64,000 nucleotides of DNA from Botryobacter ruber. Its GTDB lineage: Bacteria > Bacteroidota > Bacteroidia > Cytophagales > Hymenobacteraceae. The DNA lies in contig NZ_QCZK02000018.1 of assembly GCF_003347595.2 (NCBI RefSeq), positions 1-64,000 on the forward strand, read 5' to 3'. Position 1 is the stretch's first letter, and each line of letters opens with the position of its first letter. Made by a program: the position numbers and the translations under genes. The notes below the pieces were generated by a model. That model was not told the DNA's origin and did not search any database. It was given only the letters and a program-made list of their open reading frames with translations. Positions 55,207-61,876 of this stretch are shown one piece after another.

Positions 55207-55231
55207 CATTCAGGCGCTCATAAGATAGCAT

Positions 55232-55265
55232 GGGCCTCCGGAACAGAAGTTTCGGAGGCTCTTTG
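55232..55265 (+). terminator. Terminator after PID-CTERM copy 1
   Basis: A 7-bp stem (GCCTCCG/CGGAGGC), a 12-nt loop, then TCTTTGCTT. The same hairpin follows copy 2 at 58201. Confidence 0.75.
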
Positions 55266-55316
55266 CTTATATGGTGGAGGTAGTGGGAGATCCGATCAGA
55301 GTTCCAGGAAATATTT

Positions 55317-55472
55317 TATTAGAATAGTAATTGTTTGCTTCCAAATAAATATTGCTCGCTCCTGTTATCCTGAAAACTGAAAATCCCGAGCTCGTTTTGG
55401 GGAAACTTGTGAATAGCTGCAGAAACATCTGCTAAATTCTGAACTGTAAAAAGAATTTTTTTACTGGTTGAT
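55317..55472 (-). mobile_element. MITE-like repeat, copy E (degenerate, about 156 bp)
   Basis: The inverse orientation of copies A-C: TTGCTTCCAAATAAATATTG, then CTCGCTCCTGTTATCCTG, and later GCTGCAGAAACATCTGC. It shares the CTGAAAATCCCGAGCTCG insert with copy D. The ends are decayed. It lies within the gap 55207-55816 that separates the two cargo/PID units; the remainder of the gap is A+T-rich leader. Confidence 0.6.
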
Positions 55473-55816
55473 ATTAAATAATTTTGATAAAAAACTGTAC
55501 CATAAGGCAATGAATGAGATTACAAAAAGGGTAGCCTGAGAAGCAGAACTAGAATCAAAAAGGTTATATGTGAAAAAAAGAATAAATTTTTTTGTTTTTA
55601 AAATTAGGAAACTATATTTGTATTAATATATTCTTATTATAGAATTCGGATTAGCCTGTTCCTTTTTTAATATTATCTATAATAAAGATTGTAGTCTGCA
55701 AATGGGAAGTATTCGCAGACCGCCAATATCAAGAATATATAAAGCCTTTTGCCTGTAATCTGCTTTCAATTTTATACTGTTCTGTACAAAACAATAGTAA
55801 ATCATTTTTCAACATA

Positions 55817-57856
55817 ATGTCATCATTCATGAATGAACAATCTACTACTGCAAAGAAAGCAACACGGCTAAAGCATGCCCTGCTTATAGCTGTTCTGGGA
55901 ATTTCCTGCACACAACCCTTATTCGCACTAAATGTAGACGGTAATGACGAAGATGCCTTTGTCTCTGCCGCCGCCACTACCTCTACCACCACCTGGAAAG
56001 GCACCAGTTCTACTATGTGGGAGAATGCGGGCAACTGGACTGACGGTGTGCCTAATGCCAACAAGCAAGCCGTGATAAATTCAGGCACACCTGTTATCAC
56101 CAGTGCCGTTACAGCCAAAGGCGTAACAATAGCAGCAGGAGCTACATTAACTGTATATGCACAGCTGAGCCTTACCGGCGACCTGATCAACAACGGCACC
56201 CTGAATGCAATTGAAACAGTTGTTTTCCACGGTACGGCTGCCATAGGCGGCACCAGTTCTACTGCTTTTCAGACGCTGACGGTGGCAAATGGCGCTACGC
56301 TGACGCTGAATAGCCCTGTTTCCGTTGCAAAGACGCTTACCCTTGTAGGCAACCTGAACTCTGACGGAAAGCTTAGGCTGCTCTCTGATGGCACTGCCAC
56401 AGCCAATGTAGTAGGTAACAATTACCAGATCGGTAATGTGACAGGCAACGTAACGGTAGAGCGTTACATCAACCCAATCCTCAACAGTGGCCTGGGCTAC
56501 CGCCACTATGCTTCGCCGGTAAGCGGGGCTAAGGTATCAGGACTTGCCACTACCGGTTTTACACCTGTGGTAAACCCTGCTTATAACACAGCTGTTAACA
56601 CGGCTACGCTTACCCCTTTCCCGAACGTGTTCGGCTATAACGAGAGCAGGCTTACCGGTACCGGTTACACCAGCGACTTTGACTACGGCTGGTTCTCGCC
56701 TGCGACCACTGATGATGTTCTGCAAGTAGGCAGAGGCTATACCGTGAACATTGCAGCTTCTGAAAAAGTAAGCTTTACCGGCACGCTCAACAATGGCAAC
56801 ATTGATGTAGAACTGAGTAAAGGCGCAGCAGAACAAGCAGGCTGGCACCTGCTGGGCAACCCGTACGCCTCAAGTATCGAGTGGGATGCCCTTTATGCGG
56901 CGCAACCTTTGCTTGGCGGAGCGAAAAGTGTTGAGGCTGCAATCTACGTGAGCCGCTCTACCGGTGAGTATGAAGGCGACTATATCAGCTTTGTAAATGG
57001 TATTGGCAACGCAAGTGTTAATACCATTGCTGCGATGCAGGCCTTCTTTGTACGTGCGACGGCACCTGTTACCTTTACCTTTACCAATGCAGCCCGCAGC
57101 AGCAACAGCGCCCACTTCTTCCGTACCACAGCCGATGTGCGTCCGCAACTGCAGCTCAACCTCAAAGACAGCCAGGGGCTGGCGGATGAGGCTTACATAT
57201 ACTTCCAGCAGGAAGCCACCACAGCTGTAAACGGTGAGTTTGATGCCTACAAAGTGCAGACTTACTCTGAGCGCAAGCCAATGCTGTTTGCCAAACTGGG
57301 TAAAGATGCTATGGCTATCAAAGGCCTTCCGCTCAACAATGTCGCTCAGTCGCTCCCACTGGAGTTCTACGTGCCCAAAGCCGGCAGCTATACCTTCTCG
57401 GTAGCCAAACTGGTAAACTTCCCGGCAGGGGCACAAGTGCAGTTGTACGACAAAGAGACCAAGCAGAGCCATGCACTGAGCCAGGACAAGGAGATCACCC
57501 TGAGCCTGAGCCCATCGACTGATCCGCACCGCTTCGTGCTGAATTTCTCGGCCGTGGCAGGCAGCCCGCTGAGCGTAGGGCAGTTAACGGCCGCCGGGGT
57601 AGAGGCGATGGTTTATCCAAACCCGAGCAAGGGCGACATCCACCTGTTGCTTTCTGGTCTTGAAGCCAGAACGGAAGCCGTAGAGGTGGTGCTCTACAAC
57701 ATGCTGGGCCAGCCGGTGCTGGAGCGCCGCTTCAGCGCTGCCGAAGCACAGGCAGGCGTTCGCCTGGAAGCAGCCGGATTGGCCGGAGGCGTTTACCACC
57801 TGCAAGTAGTGGCCGGCGGTAAGAAGCTGACGAAAAAGGTAGTGCTGGACAAATAA
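55817..57856 (+). CDS. T9SS type A cargo protein, short paralogue
   Basis: A 679-residue protein, paralogous to the 3' half of the upstream cargo gene from about residue 57 onward. It has a signal peptide (about 20-47, LLIAVLGISCTQPLFA, preceded by a hydrophilic N-terminus), the WENAGNWTDGVPNANKQAVI region and the same T9SS sorting domain (VYPNPSKGDIHLLLSG to GVYHLQVVAGGKKLTKKVVLDK). It lacks the Ig-like part. DNA identity is highest at the 3' end and in the flanking PID-CTERM gene, suggesting tandem duplication or conversion. Confidence 0.88.
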   Translation: MSSFMNEQSTTAKKATRLKHALLIAVLGISCTQPLFALNVDGNDEDAFVSAAATTSTTTWKGTSSTMWENAGNWTDGVPNANKQAVINSGTPVITSAVTAKGVTIAAGATLTVYAQLSLTGDLINNGTLNAIETVVFHGTAAIGGTSSTAFQTLTVANGATLTLNSPVSVAKTLTLVGNLNSDGKLRLLSDGTATANVVGNNYQIGNVTGNVTVERYINPILNSGLGYRHYASPVSGAKVSGLATTGFTPVVNPAYNTAVNTATLTPFPNVFGYNESRLTGTGYTSDFDYGWFSPATTDDVLQVGRGYTVNIAASEKVSFTGTLNNGNIDVELSKGAAEQAGWHLLGNPYASSIEWDALYAAQPLLGGAKSVEAAIYVSRSTGEYEGDYISFVNGIGNASVNTIAAMQAFFVRATAPVTFTFTNAARSSNSAHFFRTTADVRPQLQLNLKDSQGLADEAYIYFQQEATTAVNGEFDAYKVQTYSERKPMLFAKLGKDAMAIKGLPLNNVAQSLPLEFYVPKAGSYTFSVAKLVNFPAGAQVQLYDKETKQSHALSQDKEITLSLSPSTDPHRFVLNFSAVAGSPLSVGQLTAAGVEAMVYPNPSKGDIHLLLSGLEARTEAVEVVLYNMLGQPVLERRFSAAEAQAGVRLEAAGLAGGVYHLQVVAGGKKLTKKVVLDK

Positions 57857-57932
57857 GACCAAAGGGAGCGCCTGCAGTAGCAGGTGCTTCCGGGTTAAGT
57901 AAAAGAGATTGTAAAAGATAAAAGTACGAGTC

Positions 57933-58175
57933 ATGAAAAAGATAAAGATATTGATACTGCGTCCCGTTCTGGTAGTGGGGCTATTGCTGGCCTTTTCCGC
58001 CACAGGAGCCCTTGCCCAGGGCGGCAGGCCAGGCAACCTGGGGCCAAGTCGCGCAGGCAGGACCGGTGTTCCGATTGACGGCGGTGCGGGTCTGCTGCTG
58101 GCAGCGGGTGCTGCCTACGGACTGAAGAAGGTGCATGAGATGCGCAAAGGCAAAAAGCAGGAGCCAGAGGCATAA
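57933..58175 (+). CDS. Small PID-CTERM protein, copy 2
   Basis: An 80-residue protein that differs from copy 1 only at residue 74 (Lys for Arg). It has a signal peptide, the VPIDGG motif at 46-51, a hydrophobic stretch and a basic tail. The 76-bp spacer upstream and the terminator downstream are also nearly identical to copy 1. Transcription is probably shared with the cargo gene. Confidence 0.88.
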   Translation: MKKIKILILRPVLVVGLLLAFSATGALAQGGRPGNLGPSRAGRTGVPIDGGAGLLLAAGAAYGLKKVHEMRKGKKQEPEA

Positions 58176-58200
58176 CATTCAGGCGCTCATAAGATAGCAT

Positions 58201-58234
58201 GGGCCTCCGGAACAGAAGTTTCGGAGGCTCTTTA
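58201..58234 (+). terminator. Terminator after PID-CTERM copy 2
   Basis: The same stem and loop as after copy 1 (GCCTCCG/CGGAGGC), followed by CTCTTTATTTTT. Confidence 0.78.
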
Positions 58235-58281
58235 TTTTTATGGTAGAGGTAGTGGGAGATTATGTCAGAAAAAAGCAGTTA

Positions 58282-58414
58282 AAACAAATAGCAAAAAGAA
58301 TCTTCTATTACGATTTGGCTTTTAGCAGATGTTTGTGCAGCTATCCCACAAGATCCCTCCGGTATGACAGGAGGGAGAAATATTTATGTGGAAGCGAATA
58401 AATACTATCTGGTA
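58282..58414 (+). mobile_element. 133-bp MITE-like repeat, copy C
   Basis: Same length and order as copies A and B: CAAATAGCAAAAAGAATC on the left, GAAGCGAATAAATACTATC and TGGTATTA on the right. It lies between the second and third PID-CTERM genes. The rest of 58415-58634 is A+T-rich leader. Confidence 0.75.
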
Positions 58415-58634
58415 TTAATACATAATGTCGCTTTAATTCAATTCTATACTGAACTGCCGAATAAAGTCAAAATTTAATGCTTTTCTAATAGTTTAATAAA
58501 ATGTTTGCAAAGTAATATATGTATAGTAGTTTTGTTGTAGAACTATTTTTTTAATAACTATAACAAAATGTTAGTTGTTCTTTGATGGCTATAAGGATAA
58601 AAAATTTTTATAGTATTGAAAATTAATATACTAT

Positions 58635-58934
58635 ATGAAAAAGTTAAAGCTATTCCTGACTCGTTCGATACTACTGATGGTAATACTATTTCTTGTTGCT
58701 ACCACTGGCTCCATGGCCAATAATTCGGCAAACCGAGGAGGTGCAAATAACGGAAATCACGGTAGCAACAATAATGGAGAACAGGGATACGCACCAAGTC
58801 CGGGTAATCCTAATCATCCTGGAAAACATGGCAAACCGGGTGCCGGGGTTCCCATCGATGGAGGTGCAAGCGCACTTTTATTAGCAGGAGCCGCTTATGG
58901 CTTGAAGAAAATTAGGGATCAGCGGAAGAAGTAG
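58635..58934 (+). CDS. Small PID-CTERM protein, copy 3 (divergent)
   Basis: A 99-residue protein with the same three-part tail: VPIDGG at 72-77, hydrophobic ASALLLAGAAYGL, and KKIRDQRKK. The signal peptide is 1-28 (LLMVILFLVATTGSMA). The mature exposed part is longer (about 45 residues) and rich in Asn, Gly, His and Pro (GGANNGNHGSNNNGEQGY). No T9SS gene precedes it. Upstream sequence differs entirely from copies 1 and 2, which makes the shared tail stand out as the conserved signal. Confidence 0.88.
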   Translation: MKKLKLFLTRSILLMVILFLVATTGSMANNSANRGGANNGNHGSNNNGEQGYAPSPGNPNHPGKHGKPGAGVPIDGGASALLLAGAAYGLKKIRDQRKK

Positions 58935-58965
58935 ATAGGAGCAGGAGTAGAGCAAGCAACATAAC

Positions 58966-58999
58966 AGAAAAGCGCCCGAAAATGTTTTCTTTGCAGCGC
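58966..58999 (+). terminator. Possible terminator after PID-CTERM copy 3
   Basis: A weak inverted pair, AGAAAAGCGC/GCGCTTTCT, with an A/T-rich loop. The end of the convergent exosortase operon is 280 bp further on. Nothing else is seen in 59000-59278. Confidence 0.4.
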
Positions 59000-59278
59000 T
59001 TTCTGTATCTGTGACGATTTATAATAAACAGTGTGCCTAGTGTTCTTGCATATTATAGACAGCGACATTACTTATCGGAAATACAAAATGAAGAAATCCC
59101 TTAAAAAAATACTTTAACTGTATCATCCGGAACGATTAAGTTGTATTCTCTGAACAATGAATTCCGAGAAGTTGTGTCGTCATCTATATTTACCGTGATA
59201 TTAAAAAAAAATAATTTTATAACACTTTCAATCACAAGTCTATTTTTAAAAATTATCAAGCACTGAATACAAACAGAG

Positions 59279-59782
59279 CTATTTAGTTACAGCAACTTTA
59301 TGAGAATTTGATACAAGGTAAAGGGCAGGTATGAGTAGAATAATAGGCATGGGGGATAAAATAATCGCTTTAATTCTAAAAGAGACTAAATGCAAGGGCT
59401 CAAGATTTAATATCACACCGGAAATTTTAAATAGCAGGAAGAGAACTGTGATGCCACAATAAAGACCAATCGCAATCTTTGTTGTTGCTCTTCGGAAAAA
59501 GTAAAAGTGAATGACAAAAAGGCTCAATAGAGAATAGAGTAAGCCATAACTCATTACTACAAGTCCACTGCTGCCTGTGGTGATACCACCTACTCGCGCC
59601 CCATCTAACATGTTGTTAGATACGCCAAGAGACGCAAAGACGAATTTATAAATACTCTCTAATTTCTGCATAAAAACCCTTTCCCAGAAGCCTGTGATCA
59701 ACCATGCTAAAAAGAACACTGAAAAAAAGACCCATCTGCCTACCTTAGGCTGTCTGTTGTTGAGGTGCTGTAGTAACTGCAT
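59279..59782 (-). CDS. Exosortase-associated membrane protein
   Basis: A 167-residue protein with about five hydrophobic helices and short charged loops (RWVFFSVFFLAWLITGF, SYGLLYSLLSLFVIHFYFF, IILSPMPIILLIPALYLV). It has no known catalytic motif. Its start overlaps the exosortase stop by 38 bp, so the two are translated together. It matches what I recall as the exosortase X-associated membrane protein by size, position and topology; the assignment rests on context. Confidence 0.75.
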   Translation of the reverse strand: MQLLQHLNNRQPKVGRWVFFSVFFLAWLITGFWERVFMQKLESIYKFVFASLGVSNNMLDGARVGGITTGSSGLVVMSYGLLYSLLSLFVIHFYFFRRATTKIAIGLYCGITVLFLLFKISGVILNLEPLHLVSFRIKAIILSPMPIILLIPALYLVSNSHKVAVTK

Positions 59783-60275
59783 AATTATTTAAAGATGAGT
59801 ATTTTTTTACCCACAGCATCCATAAACCAAAAATAAAGGCGTAGACAATAATGGTAAAAGTGTACTTATGGTTAAACTCAAGTGTTTCATAACTGTAAAA
59901 GGCATTTAGGGCTAGACCTGCTATGCGAAGTATGTTAAGAAAGTTAATAAGAAAAATCCCGATAGGTATAAAAATAAGCTTTTTTAAAACCGGGCCTGGA
60001 AAGGCAATAATGAAGCCTGCAAATAAAGCCATTAATTCCATGCCATTACAGGGAGTATCAACATGTACAAGATTATAACCATCGATTATTAGGTTAGATT
60101 TATTTGCTTCTGCTGCATAGCCAGTTATGCGCAAAAAAACTGCACTAGTTTCAGCTAATTTAACTGTAAGCCAGGTGTCGAAATTGCTTAGCCAAAAGCC
60201 ATATAAAATGAACCAGGCGAGGTACATTCCCAGAGCTGAAACTATAAACCAAACTACTTTTTTATTTTCTTTCAT
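59745..60275 (-). CDS. Exosortase, XrtX-like
   Basis: A 176-residue membrane protein with about five or six helices, near the size of single-domain exosortases. The proposed catalytic triad of the exosortase/archaeosortase superfamily is visible: Cys76 in DTPCNGMEL, Arg117 in NILRIAGL and His136 in FNHKYTF. It should cut VPIDGG-type C-terminal tails and attach the product to another surface molecule. Substrates are encoded within 5 kb (three PID-CTERM proteins). The name XrtX is from memory of that pairing and is not a database result. Confidence 0.85.
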   Translation of the reverse strand: MKENKKVVWFIVSALGMYLAWFILYGFWLSNFDTWLTVKLAETSAVFLRITGYAAEANKSNLIIDGYNLVHVDTPCNGMELMALFAGFIIAFPGPVLKKLIFIPIGIFLINFLNILRIAGLALNAFYSYETLEFNHKYTFTIIVYAFIFGLWMLWVKKYSSLNNYAVTTAPQQQTA

Positions 60276-61078
60276 AAAAAATAAAGATTTATTTCTGCTT
60301 ATTCCTAAAGTATAAGGCTTTTACTCAATATTAAATAGCGATGACCACAGATAACAGAGGATAACTTTCTGTGAAAATATTTTAGGGCATCTGTCAGGTG
60401 CTTTAATTACGCACTAAATTAGAGATAATTAAAAATAAAAAAAATATTATAGAATTAAATAATGATTAAATTTAGCTTATTTTCGTTTCTTTAACTTATT
60501 AAGTTTCAATCATGTTTTATAGGTGTAATAATAGGAGGTGTAGTAATATGTTTTTCGAAATACAAGTTCCGTTTTTAGTATATTGAATTTTTCGGATGTT
60601 AAAGATAAAACTCAGAGATGAAGGCGGCCGGAACATAGATAGCTTAAAGGAAATATAGTATTAATTAAAAAAATCATGTATTCTCTTATGGTTTTTTAAA
60701 TTTATAAACAGAATGGTGGTTGAGGCATGAAAACCTACTTTTTGAAAAAATATATTAAATATTGAAAATAATACAAGGATTATAATTGGATGAGAATAAT
60801 AAAGTTATTAATATTGAGGTGAGGATAAAATGAATATAGTTCTAAGTAATAGGAGTTTATTTAAAATATGTTTTTTGGAGCTATTTCACGGATTATGCAT
60901 TCGTTATTAAGTTATTTGGGTATATTTTATATTTAGATGATGAAAGTCTTTTGTCATTTTAGCCATATGTGGTGCGCTATAAAACTCTTCAGCGTAACTC
61001 CTCAGGTTATTAAATTTAAATTCCATAAAAAACAGCTAAGGTAAAATAAAGCAATTCATTAGCTATCTCATACTGTTC
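60276..61078. other. 803-bp A+T-rich divergent promoter region
   Basis: The region separates the exosortase pair (minus) from the polysaccharide export genes (plus). No gene, known repeat or strong hairpin was seen. Many short A and T runs are present. The size is unusual for this genome and suggests long leaders or regulator binding sites. Confidence 0.4.
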
Positions 61079-61867
61079 ATGAAAATAAATATACTTTATC
61101 TGCTAAGCATGTTGCTAACTTTTGCATCTTGCTCTCACCGTAACCTTGCGTATTTCAGCGATCTGGAGGAGCAGGCAATGTATCAAGAGAAAATAGTTAA
61201 TGAAATTGAGCCTAAAATACAACCTTACGACCTTCTTAGTATTACTGTCACCAGTTTAAACCCGGAAGCAAGCGCTCTTTTTAATACAGGTACAATCTCC
61301 ACGGTAAGTAGCATTACAAATTTCAGCACAACCAATAGTAGTATTGGCGCTGTGGCCAGAGAGGGATATCTGGTTGACCAGGAAGGGAATATTAAGTTTC
61401 CTGTTTTAGGGAAGGTGAAAGTAGCAGGCCTGACCAAAACACAGGTTACAGATAAATTAGAGAAACTGGTGCAGGAGCATCTAAAGGAACCAATCATTAA
61501 TGTTCGCTACCTTAATTATAAGATTACTGTAGTGGGTGAGGTAAACAGGCCTGCTACATTTACGACGCCCTCGGAACGTATCAACATTATTGAAGCCTTA
61601 GGAATGGCCGGGGATATGACGCCGTACGGGAAAAGAGAGAATGTATTGGTCATTCGCGAAGAGGAAGGGGTTCGTAAAATGGCGCGCCTGAACCTTAATA
61701 ATAAAGAAATACTAAACTCACCTTACTTTTATTTACAGCAAAACGATGTGGTGTATGTAGAGCCGGACCGGATGCGGCAAGTACAGGCTAGTACTAATAC
61801 CAGGACCCTCTCCATTATTGCTTCCGTAACATCGTTACTTATAGTTATTGCAACAAGAATATTTTAG
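61079..61867 (+). CDS. Polysaccharide export lipoprotein (Wza-like)
   Basis: A 262-residue outer-membrane export protein. It has a lipoprotein signal (YLLSMLLTFASC, lipobox Cys at about 19), the poly-export domain with IQPYDLLSITVTSLNPEAS, and an SLBB-type beta-grasp repeat (YKITVVGEVNRPATFTTPSERINIIEALGMAGDMTPYG). A C-terminal hydrophobic helix ends TLSIIASVTSLLIVIATRIF. It would form the outer-membrane channel for the polymer started by the sugar transferase upstream. The kinase gene begins 9 bp after its stop. Confidence 0.92.
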   Translation: MKINILYLLSMLLTFASCSHRNLAYFSDLEEQAMYQEKIVNEIEPKIQPYDLLSITVTSLNPEASALFNTGTISTVSSITNFSTTNSSIGAVAREGYLVDQEGNIKFPVLGKVKVAGLTKTQVTDKLEKLVQEHLKEPIINVRYLNYKITVVGEVNRPATFTTPSERINIIEALGMAGDMTPYGKRENVLVIREEEGVRKMARLNLNNKEILNSPYFYLQQNDVVYVEPDRMRQVQASTNTRTLSIIASVTSLLIVIATRIF

Positions 61868-61876
61868 CGTAGAAGG

